Of a stretch of 64,000 bases of DNA, positions 18,336-27,500 are shown piece after piece. This stretch comes from Sphingobacterium sp. CZ-UAM (lineage in GTDB: Bacteria; Bacteroidota; Bacteroidia; Sphingobacteriales; Sphingobacteriaceae). Location: NCBI RefSeq assembly GCF_002000245.1, contig NZ_MTCM01000001.1, forward strand, positions 2,232,001 to 2,296,000. Reading direction: 5' to 3'. Both the position numbers and the translations under genes were made by a program. The notes under the pieces were generated by a model. It was given only the letters and a program-made list of their open reading frames with translations, was not told the origin of the DNA and searched no databases. Positions within the stretch are counted from its first letter, which is position 1, and each line of letters starts with the position of its first letter.

Positions 18336-18405
18336 AAAAAAAGGGTCGAAGTGAGAAACACCCGACCCTACATCTACCTATGAAAAACATGCCCTTGGGA
18401 GGGGC
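18336..18405 (-). ncRNA. Candidate small RNA (about 70 nt) upstream of ubiX
   Basis: A complete small transcription unit without a convincing reading frame. A consensus promoter lies at 18410-18439 (minus strand). The predicted RNA opens with a hairpin, GCCC/GGGC (18402-18405 with 18391-18394), whose loop is C-rich (CUCCCAA). A linker follows. It ends in a strong hairpin, AGGGTCG/CGACCCT (18363-18369 with 18342-18348) extended by GTG/CAC, then seven Ts. A UCCC-containing loop resembles loops that bind Shine-Dalgarno sequences in other bacterial sRNAs; that is analogy only. It could instead be a terminator-type leader of ubiX. I do not recognise a known RNA family. Confidence 0.5.
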
Positions 18406-18409
18406 TTAA

Positions 18410-18439
18410 CAAAAGTACATCTACTTTTTAATTTTCAAA
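18410..18439 (-). promoter_or_regulatory. Promoter of the candidate small RNA
   Basis: On the minus strand: TTTG (complement of 18436-18439), an 18-base spacer, then TACTTTTG (complement of 18410-18417). The expected start is about 18405. Confidence 0.55.
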
Positions 18440-18646
18440 AATAATATATGAATTACTACACATTTGTGTATATAAATTTTAAAAAAAATGCCTATTTCAG
18501 CAGGATTCGCATGTTGATTATTATTCAATTTTATATCCTCGATACTTTTCCGCCATTCTTTGACCTCCAAATTCAGTAAATAAATTCCTTATCCAAACGA
18601 TTATTTTTCATTAATAAAACTTATTTTAGTGGAAGAGTTACGCAAT

Positions 18647-18654
18647 TATATTTG
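18647..18654 (+). promoter_or_regulatory. TAnnTTTG box four bases before the ankyrin gene ATG
   Basis: TATATTTG ends at 18654 and the ATG is at 18659. Transcription should begin at or within a base or two of the start codon, giving a leaderless mRNA. No clear upstream TTTG is seen. Confidence 0.5.
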
Positions 18655-18658
18655 AAAA

Positions 18659-19309
18659 ATGAGCCTTTCTGTTTTAGAGCAATATATCGAAGAGGGTAAA
18701 AGTCATGACATCGATCTATTATTGATTGGAAACCCCGAATTATTACAAGAGACGACCAGTCATGATATTTCCCCCCTATTATTAGCATGTTATTATAACA
18801 AACCACAAATTGTCCGAATCCTGCTACAGCATACCAAAACAATGACTATCCATGAGGCTTGTGCTGCAGGGTTAACGTCATATGTAGAAGCTATTATCCA
18901 TCAAGCTCCATCCGTTGTCAACGAATGGTCGTCCCATGGTTTTACGCCTTTGTTACTGGCAACTTATTTCAACAAAGCTGATATCGTCCGTCTATTACTG
19001 TCCAAAAAAGTAAACCCGAATATAGCCAGTAGAAACGAACAGCTCACCTATCCCTTGCATATTGCCGCATCCAATAATAACGAGGAAATCGGCAAAATGC
19101 TTATTGAAGCCGATGCTGATGTCAATGCTATCCAGGCAACAGGTGAAACGGCTTTACATTTTGCCGCCCAGCACGGAAATATTGATTTCATTGTAGCCTT
19201 ATTGGAATTTGGCGCGGATACCAAAATTGTCAACCTGACAGGACTGGCTCCGGCGGATCTCGCTTCTGAAAAAGGGTATAAAGAAATCGCAGAAATACTG
19301 GCGAACTAA
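18659..19309 (+). CDS. Ankyrin-repeat protein
   Basis: A 216-residue soluble protein built of about six ankyrin repeats across its whole length. The clearest are HGFTPLLLATYFNKADIVRLLL, YPLHIAASNNNEEIGKMLIEADADVNA and GETALHFAAQHGNIDFIVALLEFGAD. Ankyrin repeats bind proteins; the partner is unknown. There is no signal peptide, so it acts in the cytosol. It ends 4 bases inside the convergent DUF2851 gene. The promoter box spacing predicts a leaderless transcript. Confidence 0.88.
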   Translation: MSLSVLEQYIEEGKSHDIDLLLIGNPELLQETTSHDISPLLLACYYNKPQIVRILLQHTKTMTIHEACAAGLTSYVEAIIHQAPSVVNEWSSHGFTPLLLATYFNKADIVRLLLSKKVNPNIASRNEQLTYPLHIAASNNNEEIGKMLIEADADVNAIQATGETALHFAAQHGNIDFIVALLEFGADTKIVNLTGLAPADLASEKGYKEIAEILAN

Positions 19310-20589
19310 CCACTTCTCAAAATTTCGGCACCAATCCTACAATGAAGGCATTGCTTCTTGTCGCAATATAATTTCTTCAACTGCAATATAGCCTGGCTTT
19401 GAGAAGCATTTTCTGCAACCCATTCAAATGCTTCAAAACGTTTTATGATTGTATTTTTTTCGGCTGGTAGACTCTCCATAAAGTAGATAGCTCTGTCGAT
19501 ATATTTCTCTATCCCATAATACTTCCCATAAGCAAAAAGAAAGAGCACAACTACGTTAATAAGGAGGACATCAATGGTACCTTTTCCTATTTTCCCTGAA
19601 TGTTCAATGGACGCCTTTCCTCCTAATGAAAAACGATACTTCCAGTATTCATTTAACGGTCCTATACCAAACAACAATCGTGCATCCTCCAAATTCTCCA
19701 AACATAAAATCGTTGAAAGACTCAATGATTTCTGACTAAACAATGCGACCAACTGCGCGATGCGAATCTCAGGAAAATTATAAGGTCTCATTCTCAACTT
19801 TTTCCATCCTCCATTTACCACGGCAATTTCATGAACACGCTGCTGATAAATAAACTCTCTATAGCGTAAATTCACATATTCGTCATCTCCTTCACCGGGT
19901 AAAAACCCCGCCGTTCCAAAAAAAATCGCCTCGATCTTCAATATATCCGAACGATATTTATGTAATAAGGGCAATGGAAGCTTCTCCCCTAGCTCATGAA
20001 ATGTCTCTGTATTCACCTTTAGGCCCATGCACCTACACATCCAGATCCAGAAAACCTTCTCCCAATCATTTCCATAGTCAGCCAACAAGCCAAAGATCGC
20101 CTGAACTTTCATTTCCAAACGCTCATAAGATAAGGCATCCAACCACATCGTTTTCTTTACCGAATCAACGGAACTAAGCTGCGGCTGACAAGGAATCCAG
20201 CTGTTGGTATTCATCATCATCGAATACTTATCAAGTAAATGGGGATCTACATATTCCGAAAGCAGCATGGTTGGAATAACAGTTCCATCACTGCGCTGTA
20301 TGACTTTATCATTTACCCAAACAACATGAAGTATGACATTATTATAAGCAGTATCATCTTGATGATGATGCCGATCCCAGTCCGACGAACGAATATGAAT
20401 TTCAATATTTCCATACCATACCCTATCTCCCAGTATGATATGAGACATTAAAAAATCAGGTCCTGCATTCAGGTTATGCTGACCAAGGTTTATCACGGTC
20501 AACGGCTCTCCATCACTAGATCGCAATCCTATTGGATTGAATAGCCGTAGTTTCCAGATAAACTGCATTAAGTTTTCTGTAACCACCAT
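19306..20589 (-). CDS. DUF2851 family protein
   Basis: A 427-residue cytosolic protein of a family confined mainly to Bacteroidota. Conserved stretches include LNAGPDFLMSHIILGDRVWYGNIEIHIRSSDWDRHHH, which contains Asp, Glu, His and lysine-poor positions reminiscent of a nuclease-like beta-sheet; that is only a guess. The C-terminus carries a Cys-rich tail (YCDKKQCLHCRIG) that may bind a metal. The function is unknown. The gene overlaps the ankyrin gene tail-to-tail by 4 bases. Confidence 0.8.
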   Translation of the reverse strand: MVVTENLMQFIWKLRLFNPIGLRSSDGEPLTVINLGQHNLNAGPDFLMSHIILGDRVWYGNIEIHIRSSDWDRHHHQDDTAYNNVILHVVWVNDKVIQRSDGTVIPTMLLSEYVDPHLLDKYSMMMNTNSWIPCQPQLSSVDSVKKTMWLDALSYERLEMKVQAIFGLLADYGNDWEKVFWIWMCRCMGLKVNTETFHELGEKLPLPLLHKYRSDILKIEAIFFGTAGFLPGEGDDEYVNLRYREFIYQQRVHEIAVVNGGWKKLRMRPYNFPEIRIAQLVALFSQKSLSLSTILCLENLEDARLLFGIGPLNEYWKYRFSLGGKASIEHSGKIGKGTIDVLLINVVVLFLFAYGKYYGIEKYIDRAIYFMESLPAEKNTIIKRFEAFEWVAENASQSQAILQLKKLYCDKKQCLHCRIGAEILRSG

Positions 20590-20661
20590 AGATTGTATAC
20601 TAAAAAATTAGATCCTGTAGATCAAAGGTTTATAATTTCCTAAATATACAATTTATCGGAA

Positions 20662-21705
20662 TCATTTCACATAAACCACAAGCAAATCATTGGAAATCAT
20701 CTTTTTTTCAAGAACTCTTGCATTCAATTTTGGAGCTGGTACACCAGTATGCAATTCTGACTCAGATTGAAATACCCGCGCTTCATCCCAGAGACCGGCA
20801 TCAATAAATGTTTGTAAAGTTTTAGCTCCTCCCTCAATGATAATAGACTGCACATCCATCAGATACAATTGATAAAGGATGCTCTGTGGTAAATATAGGC
20901 CATAGTTTTCAAGCCCAATATGCTTAATACGGCCTTGCCAATCTGTTTTTGTACCATTAAACACAATGGTATCGGCTTGTTCATCAAAAATTTTAGCCTC
21001 CGGTGAAATGACCAGATCTCGATCTATCAACACACGGATTGGATGTTTACCTTTCCAATGCCTAACGGTCAAACTGGGATTGTCAATCCGGGCAGTATTT
21101 GTCCCCACTAAAATTGCATCCTCTTCTGCGCGCCAACGATGAGTCAGTTGCTGACTAGCGGCGTTACTAATCCAAACCTGCTTATCCTCTTGGCCTATTA
21201 AGCCATCTTTAGATTGGGCCCATTTTAAAATAACATAGGGGCGGTGTTGGCTAATTCGTGTAAAAAAACGGCGGTTGAGCCAGATCGCCTCTTTCTCCAA
21301 AAGCCCAATTTCAACTTCAATACCAGCCTCTTTTAATATTTCAATACCTTTCCCATTGACCTTCGCATAAGGATCCAAACAAGCTACAAAAACTTTCTTT
21401 GGTTTTAGATCAGCAATCATATTCGCACAAGGTGGAGTTTTACCATAATGTGCACAGGGCTCAAGGCTCACATAAAATGTACTTGCAGCCAATAATTCCT
21501 TTGCCCTATCACCATACCTGTCCAACACCTGACTTACGGCGTTAACTTCAGCATGCGGACCGCCGTAAGGAGAAGTATATCCCTCGCCTAAAATTTGGTC
21601 ATCATGAACGATAACTGCACCCACCATGGGGTTTGGACTGACAGATCCTGCTCCTAGCTGAGCGAGATCCAAACAGCGTTGCATATATTGCCTGTGCATA
21701 TTCAT
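20662..21705 (-). CDS. ribD: Bifunctional riboflavin biosynthesis deaminase/reductase RibD
   Basis: Deaminates the GTP-derived pyrimidine and then reduces its ribosyl chain in riboflavin synthesis; 347 residues, both domains present. The N-terminal zinc deaminase motifs are HAEVNA (with catalytic Glu) and PCAHYGKTPPC. The C-terminal reductase domain starts near residue 150 (YVILKWAQSKDGLIG) and includes IIIEGGAKTLQTF. A TAGATTTG box lies exactly 4 bases before the ATG, so the mRNA is probably leaderless and there is no room for an FMN riboswitch. A second in-frame Met at 21699 is possible. Divergent from prmC. Confidence 0.95.
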   Translation of the reverse strand: MNMHRQYMQRCLDLAQLGAGSVSPNPMVGAVIVHDDQILGEGYTSPYGGPHAEVNAVSQVLDRYGDRAKELLAASTFYVSLEPCAHYGKTPPCANMIADLKPKKVFVACLDPYAKVNGKGIEILKEAGIEVEIGLLEKEAIWLNRRFFTRISQHRPYVILKWAQSKDGLIGQEDKQVWISNAASQQLTHRWRAEEDAILVGTNTARIDNPSLTVRHWKGKHPIRVLIDRDLVISPEAKIFDEQADTIVFNGTKTDWQGRIKHIGLENYGLYLPQSILYQLYLMDVQSIIIEGGAKTLQTFIDAGLWDEARVFQSESELHTGVPAPKLNARVLEKKMISNDLLVVYVK

Positions 21706-21709
21706 AATG

Positions 21710-21717
21710 CAAATCTA
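21710..21717 (-). promoter_or_regulatory. TAnnTTTG box four bases before the ribD ATG
   Basis: The complement reads TAGATTTG, then CATT, then the ATG at 21705. It predicts a leaderless ribD mRNA. The opposing prmC box lies 9 bases away. Confidence 0.5.
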
Positions 21718-21726
21718 TGAAAATCG

Positions 21727-21734
21727 TACCTTTG
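21727..21734 (+). promoter_or_regulatory. TAnnTTTG box four bases before the prmC ATG
   Basis: TACCTTTG followed by ACGC and the ATG at 21739. With the ribD box it forms two back-to-back promoters, each predicted to give leaderless transcripts and to compete for polymerase. Confidence 0.5.
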
Positions 21735-21738
21735 ACGC

Positions 21739-22599
21739 ATGAGAATACTTCAAGATTTCGAATTATCGTTTCAGCGTGAATTAAAGTCCATATATGACAA
21801 TGACGAAATAAAATCTATATTTCTACTTGTCGTGGAAGAACTATTGGGTATAAAAAGAATAGCTTACCAGCTGAATAAAGGCGATTCAGTCTCAGAAACG
21901 GATTCTGTTCGCTTTCTGGATATTCTACAGGATCTCAAAAAAAGCAGGCCCATACAATATATCTTAAATAGAGCAGATTTTTATGGTGAGTTATTTGAAG
22001 TCAATGAATCGGTTTTGATACCAAGACAAGAAACAGAGGAATTAGTTGATTTAATTATAAAAACACATACCGATTCATCTGGGTTGAAGGTTATTGATAT
22101 CGGAACAGGTTCAGGTTGCATTCCTATTATCCTATCAAAATACTTGAATGAGGCAAAGGTGACCACAGTGGATATTTCCAAAGAAGCCATTCATACGGCT
22201 CAAAAAAACGCCCAGCGGCTAGGGCAACCTGTACATTTCATAAATGCAGATATTTTAGAGTGGGATTACATATTTTCAGACCAACAATACGATATTATTG
22301 TTTCTAATCCCCCTTATATCACCCCAAAAGAAAAACAGCAGATGCAGCAAAATGTATTAGATTACGAACCTGCACTCGCTTTGTTCATTGAAGAAAGTGC
22401 ACCATTGATCTTTTATGACGTGATTTCATCTTTTGCATTAAAACATTTAGTCCCTGATGGCGATCTCTATTTCGAAATTAATCAATATTTAGGTTTCGAA
22501 ACGAAGGATCTTATCGAGAAAAAAGGCTTCCAACAAGTACAACTGATTAAAGATATCCATGGTGCTGACCGGATAATCCATGCGAAGAAAAAAGCCTAA
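21739..22599 (+). CDS. prmC: Peptide chain release factor N5-glutamine methyltransferase PrmC
   Basis: Methylates the Gln of the GGQ motif of release factors RF1/RF2 using SAM; cytosolic. At 286 residues it is full length. The N-terminal helical substrate domain (about 1-85) is followed by the Rossmann methyltransferase with VIDIGTGSGCIPIIL and the catalytic NPPY motif (SNPPYITP). PrmC-specific VLIPRQETEELVD is present near residue 95. It is divergent from ribD. A tRNA-Lys gene follows 117 bases downstream with its own promoter. Confidence 0.95.
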   Translation: MRILQDFELSFQRELKSIYDNDEIKSIFLLVVEELLGIKRIAYQLNKGDSVSETDSVRFLDILQDLKKSRPIQYILNRADFYGELFEVNESVLIPRQETEELVDLIIKTHTDSSGLKVIDIGTGSGCIPIILSKYLNEAKVTTVDISKEAIHTAQKNAQRLGQPVHFINADILEWDYIFSDQQYDIIVSNPPYITPKEKQQMQQNVLDYEPALALFIEESAPLIFYDVISSFALKHLVPDGDLYFEINQYLGFETKDLIEKKGFQQVQLIKDIHGADRIIHAKKKA

Positions 22600-22662
22600 A
22601 AAAATTAATCTTTTTATTTATTAGACAGTTAAGATCAATTAAGCAAATTTAAAAGCCAATTA

Positions 22663-22694
22663 TTTGGAGTGTATCGAAAGAAATTCTACCTTTG
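22663..22694 (+). promoter_or_regulatory. tRNA-Lys promoter
   Basis: TTTG at 22663-22666, a 20-base spacer, TACCTTTG at 22687-22694. A textbook match; the mature tRNA begins 22 bases later. Confidence 0.75.
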
Positions 22695-22716
22695 CATCAC
22701 TTTCAAAAACAGAAAG

Positions 22717-22789
22717 GATTCCGTAGCTCAGCTGGTAGAGCAATACACTTTTAATGTATGGGTCCTGGGTTCGAATCCCAGCGGGATCA
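22717..22789 (+). tRNA. tRNA-Lys (anticodon TTT)
   Basis: A 73-nt cloverleaf. The acceptor arm pairs GATTCCG with CGGGATC (one G-T). The D arm has GCTC/GAGC, the anticodon stem ATACA/TGTAT encloses CTTTTAA (anticodon TTT), and the T arm CTGGG/CCCAG encloses TTCGAAT. The discriminator base is A and CCA is not encoded. Confidence 0.97.
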
Positions 22790-22792
22790 CAA

Positions 22793-22824
22793 AAGAAAAG
22801 CTAATCAAACGATTAGCTTTTCTT
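22793..22824. terminator. Bidirectional terminator after tRNA-Lys and the SusD gene
   Basis: A perfect 14-bp stem, AAGAAAAGCTAATC (22793-22806) with GATTAGCTTTTCTT (22811-22824), loop AAAC. It serves the tRNA on the plus strand and the convergent SusD gene on the minus strand. Confidence 0.85.
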
Positions 22825-22847
22825 GTTTACAACCTCAAAACCTAATT

Positions 22848-24494
22848 TTACCAGCCCGGATTTTGTAAAAGCTTCCCATTATATAAAGCAACCTCCCTGG
22901 TTGGCAAAGGCCGTAAATAATGTTTATCAGGATCAAATTTTCTTGCCGAAGCAGGTTGAACGATCAGAAAACCATTCGCATCAGTTCTGGCTTGAAAGCC
23001 TGCGCCATTATATGGCGCAATATTCTGCCATGCCGAGCCTTTGATCTTTATCCCTTTAATATCCTGAATCATTTCACTTTCAGCTGTTTTCCAACGCCTG
23101 ATATCATCATAGCGAAAGCCCTCTAGCGCGAACTCCACATTCCGCTCCCTTCTTATCTCTGTTCTCATATCCAACCCATTGGCAGTTAAAAATTCATTTT
23201 TCAATGCTGGCATGCCCGCTCTGGCACGCAACAGGTTTACTGTTTTGTCAAGTTCAGCATCAGACAGCTTACCATTCTTTTCATATAGCGCCTCTGCATA
23301 GCTCAGCAATACTTCCGCATATCGGATAATATGACAGTCATAACCGAAATTATCCCCATTGTTAGTATTCCCATATACATTTTCTGAAAGGTATTTGTAG
23401 GTGATGTAACCAGTATTGGCATTACGCTGTGGTGAATTAGGCCAGTTTACAACAGGAACGACCGGGTTGAAAACTTCGATAATAGGAGTACCGGGAATCA
23501 GTAAAGTCATGGTCATTCTTGGATCCCGGTTATCAAACTCGGAACTGACCGTCTGGTAGCCGTTAAACTGACCGGATTTTGTTATCGGCAGTCCGTCTTT
23601 ACACAAATACATATCCGCCAGCTTCTTAGTCGCCAGGTAGCAAACTGTACCTACCACAGAATAAGGATATTGCTGTCCAGAAATATTGACTTCATATCGG
23701 CGATCCAATATGCTTTCCTTTGAATCGTCCCCTTCCTCAATAAAAAGATACCGGTAACTCTGGGCTCCTTTACCAGTAAACAATGCATATTCACCACTAT
23801 TGATGACATGCTCCGCCGCAGTAATAGCCATATTTAGATAATCAAGACCATTACCATTCCTGAATTTCTGCCATGTACCTTCAAATAAAGCAATCCTTGC
23901 TTTTAAGGATTCTGCGGTACCTTTAGTAATTCGTCCCACATCCGATACCGAAAGTGCACTCTTGACAGGCAGGTCTGCTACTGCATCGCTAAGATCCTTC
24001 AATATAAAATCTACCGTTTCCTTTCGTTCGGATCTTGCAGTATACAGATCGGGATCATTCACATCAAGCACTTTGGTAATCAATGGTACACCGCCATATA
24101 GACGAAATAAGAGCCAATAATTGTAAGCCCGAAAAAACTTGGCTTCTGCAACATAGTTTTTAATGCCAGGATCAGTCAATCCTTCACCTTTGGCAATAAT
24201 ATTATTGGCGTTGCGGATATAATAATAAGCATTCGTCCAAGTCGAAGATACATCTGGAGGCAAATAATCACCATCACTGATGGCATTCGCCACATTGAAA
24301 GCAATATCAGATTCTGTATCGCTGAAATTAAAACCAACAAGCGAATTGTACAGGCCATTGGCTCCTAGTTTAAAATCTGCGGCAGTTTTATAGAAAGTGA
24401 CATCGGAAAGCGTGTCCTTTGGCTTTAAGTCCAGTGTCTTTTTACAACTGGTCATGAGCAGGCCACATAGTAATAGTATAGAAAAATGTTTCAT
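22848..24494 (-). CDS. SusD/RagB family outer-membrane nutrient-binding lipoprotein
   Basis: A 548-residue surface lipoprotein that lids a SusC-type transporter and binds glycan or other oligomeric nutrients. The signal peptide ends in a lipobox (GLLMTSC, Cys 17). The N-terminal segment KTLDLKPKDTLSDVTFYKTAADF and the C-terminal RRERNVEFALEGFRYDDIRRWKTAE with LRPLPTREV are signature SusD regions. It is downstream of the SusC partner with a 24-base gap. No glycoside hydrolase or other enzyme gene is adjacent, so the substrate cannot be named. A divergent AraC regulator probably controls the pair. Confidence 0.95.
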   Translation of the reverse strand: MKHFSILLLCGLLMTSCKKTLDLKPKDTLSDVTFYKTAADFKLGANGLYNSLVGFNFSDTESDIAFNVANAISDGDYLPPDVSSTWTNAYYYIRNANNIIAKGEGLTDPGIKNYVAEAKFFRAYNYWLLFRLYGGVPLITKVLDVNDPDLYTARSERKETVDFILKDLSDAVADLPVKSALSVSDVGRITKGTAESLKARIALFEGTWQKFRNGNGLDYLNMAITAAEHVINSGEYALFTGKGAQSYRYLFIEEGDDSKESILDRRYEVNISGQQYPYSVVGTVCYLATKKLADMYLCKDGLPITKSGQFNGYQTVSSEFDNRDPRMTMTLLIPGTPIIEVFNPVVPVVNWPNSPQRNANTGYITYKYLSENVYGNTNNGDNFGYDCHIIRYAEVLLSYAEALYEKNGKLSDAELDKTVNLLRARAGMPALKNEFLTANGLDMRTEIRRERNVEFALEGFRYDDIRRWKTAESEMIQDIKGIKIKGSAWQNIAPYNGAGFQARTDANGFLIVQPASARKFDPDKHYLRPLPTREVALYNGKLLQNPGW

Positions 24495-24518
24495 GACAAT
24501 ATCTTTTTGAATAGATTC

Positions 24519-27500
24519 TTAAAATTTAATATTCAGGCCCACAGAACTCACCCTTGTAAAAGGATAAGTTACCTCGTTTGAGTTCTGATAGCCCTCTTCC
24601 GGATCAAAAGAACGCCCCCAAGTACCTTTAGAGAAGGTAAACAGATCTTGGCCGCTAACATAAAAACGGATACCATTCAGGCGTAGACGTCTACAGAAAA
24701 CTTCAGGAACGTTATACCCTAGTGTAATCACCTTGACTCTAAGATAAGAGAGGGCATTTACCCGCATGGAAGAGTATTGCCAGTTGTAATTCAGCAAATT
24801 GTCAAAACCTACTGAACCCGGAATCAAACGGGGATACTTGGCATCTGTATGCTCTGGGGTCCATGATTTATTATAGAAATATTCCAAAGGTTGAAAGTAA
24901 ATTGCACTCATAGGAACCGCAAAAGAACCATCCCTTATATTCACCTGTTTCCCAACACCTTGCAGCATCAACGATAGATCAAAATTGGAATAGGCCAGAT
25001 TAAAATTTAGAGAGAAAGTATATCTTGGCAAAATACTACCTAGATTTACCATATCCCCTTTCGAACCCTTGACCGGATCACCATAAGCAGTGATCTTTCC
25101 ATCTCCATCCACGTCTTTATACATCATATCGCCCAGTCCAATATTAGAGGGAATACCTCCTAGTTTCTTATATTCAGCCAATTGTTCCGCATTCTGAATA
25201 ATGCCCACAGCTTCATATCCAAAATAACTATTCAAAGAATAACCCTGGTGCGCAAAGTTCAACCCCTGTTTTAACACGTCATTCCCTTTTAGCTCCACAA
25301 GTTTATTCTTACTATCATTGAGGATACCGGTCACGCTATATCTAAATTTACCGACTTGGTCCTTCCAGCCAAGTGAAAGGTCAAAACCTCGCGTAACCAA
25401 GTGCCCAAGATTTTGGCTAGGGGGTGTTCCACCGAGGGTAACCGGCACCTGTACATTCACCAACATATTCCTGTTCTGTTTATCGTAAACATCGAAACTT
25501 CCAGTCAAACGGTTATCCATAAAACCAAAATCAAGTCCGAAGTTGGTGGTTTCAATCGTTTCCCATGTCCTGGTCGTTGACGCAATTCCAGAAACTGCCC
25601 CTGGTAATTTGGCATTTGGAAGCCCAAGAGGATAGCCCCCGCTAATGGTAACAAGGGGAATATAACCATAGTTCCCAAAAGCACCGATCTCCTGATTACC
25701 TGCTTTACCCCAAGATGCCCTGAATTTCAGGTTATCTATAAAACTTAATGACTTAATGAATTTTTCCTGACCTAGACTATAAGCGGCCGAAACGGCCGGA
25801 AATACTGCGCTCCATCGCTGGTCTGGTGCGAACTTAGAACTTCCGTCTATGCGGAGAGTAGCATCCAGAAACAATTTATTTTTGAACGTATAACTCAACC
25901 TACTGAAATAAGAGTCTAATGCCCAATCGGTATCATAACCACTTAGGCTTGTATAATCAGCTTTGGTTTGATCGGCCAGTCCGAGGGTAAAGATTTCATT
26001 TCCTGGAAAGTTGGATGCGCTCACTGACTGGCCTAGATCGGTATACTTTTCAAAAGAAGTACCAGCCATCAAATTGAAATTATGCTCGCCGAAAGTCCTG
26101 GCATATTCCAGAAAACCAGTATAAGATCTATAAATATTTCTGTTACTGGTGTAATAGGCTGAATTTAGCGGGTTCCTATACCCCTGCAAACCTCCTTCAT
26201 AATTGTACTCAGTAAAAGTTCTATAATTGCCATTATCATAGTAATTATTATTGGTCACTCCCACCTGACCCGTCAGCCTCAATCCTTTTAACAGCTCTAC
26301 ATCAGCCTTCACATTAAAAGCAAACCCAGAAGAATTTGTCTGTCGCTTACCGCCTTCTTCTAATTCCTGTGCAGGATTTACATACCCCTGATAAGTATAA
26401 TACTGTCCAAGAGGATTTCTTAAGGGCACAAAATTGAAAATCCGTGGTATATTATGCATTACATCCGCAATCGAAGAAGGCTCATGGATAATATCATTAC
26501 TGTAACTGTTTCTGGTCTGTACATTGATTTTGTCCAACAGCTTAAAGTCGTAGTTCATACGAAGGTTATAACGGTTGGTATAGTTTTTTCCGTAATTGAA
26601 CACTCCGTTGTCATTCGTATAACCAGCAGAAAACAAATAAGAACTGTTTTCACCGCCTCCGTTCACGCTCAGATTATGGTTTTGCTGGATCGCATTTCCA
26701 TAGACTATTTTGTTCCAGTCGTTATCTGTATAAAATCCTGGATAGTCCTGTAGGTAAGTTACCCAACCTGTTTTGGGATCAGGGGCGGCACCTTGTTTAA
26801 TCTTATCCATTACTCCGGCAGGCAGACCGTCTAGTCCCACATTCTTCAGGGATTCATCCGTCATTTCGGCAAACTGTAGGGTTGATGTTACTTTCTTGAG
26901 AAAGTCCGGTGTTTTAATTCCAAAATTTCCGGAATAACTCACCTGCGGAATACCTTTTGCGCCTTTTTTCGTGGTAATTAGCACCACTCCATCGGCTGCC
27001 CGCGCACCGTAGATAGAAGCCGCAGCATCTTTTAAGACGGTAACACTTGCGATATCATTTGGGTTCAGACTATAAATATCCCCATTTACCCCATCGATCA
27101 GTACCAATGGCTTATTTCCGTTCACAGAAGAAAAACCTCTAATCTGCAGATCGTAACCTTGACGCCCTGGCTGTCCGCTGCTCCGCACCACAGTTAAACC
27201 CGAAATGGCTCCTTGTAGAGCACTAGAGGCATTCACCAAGGGCCGGGACTCAAACGCTTTGCTGTCGATCTGGGAAATAGAACCTGTAACGGAAGCCTTA
27301 TCCTTGGTCGTATAGCCTACAACAATGACCTCCTTGAGCTTTGAATCATCCGCCGCTAATGTAACATCGATCGTGGACCGCCCTCCCACAGCTTCCTCTT
27401 TTTCGGTATAGCCTATAAATTTGAAGACCAGAATACCTTCTGTTCTTGGCAGTTTAATAGTATACCGACCTTGTGCATTGGATACTGAACCTATCTTTGT

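Noticed and set aside
18310..18390. Upstream extension of ubiX (27 codons)
   Set aside because: The codons run through a strong terminator hairpin and the family start is MSKRKIVV at 18309.
20590..20661. FMN riboswitch or other leader near ribD
   Set aside because: No RFN-element sequence is visible and the ribD promoter box lies only 4 bases from its ATG.
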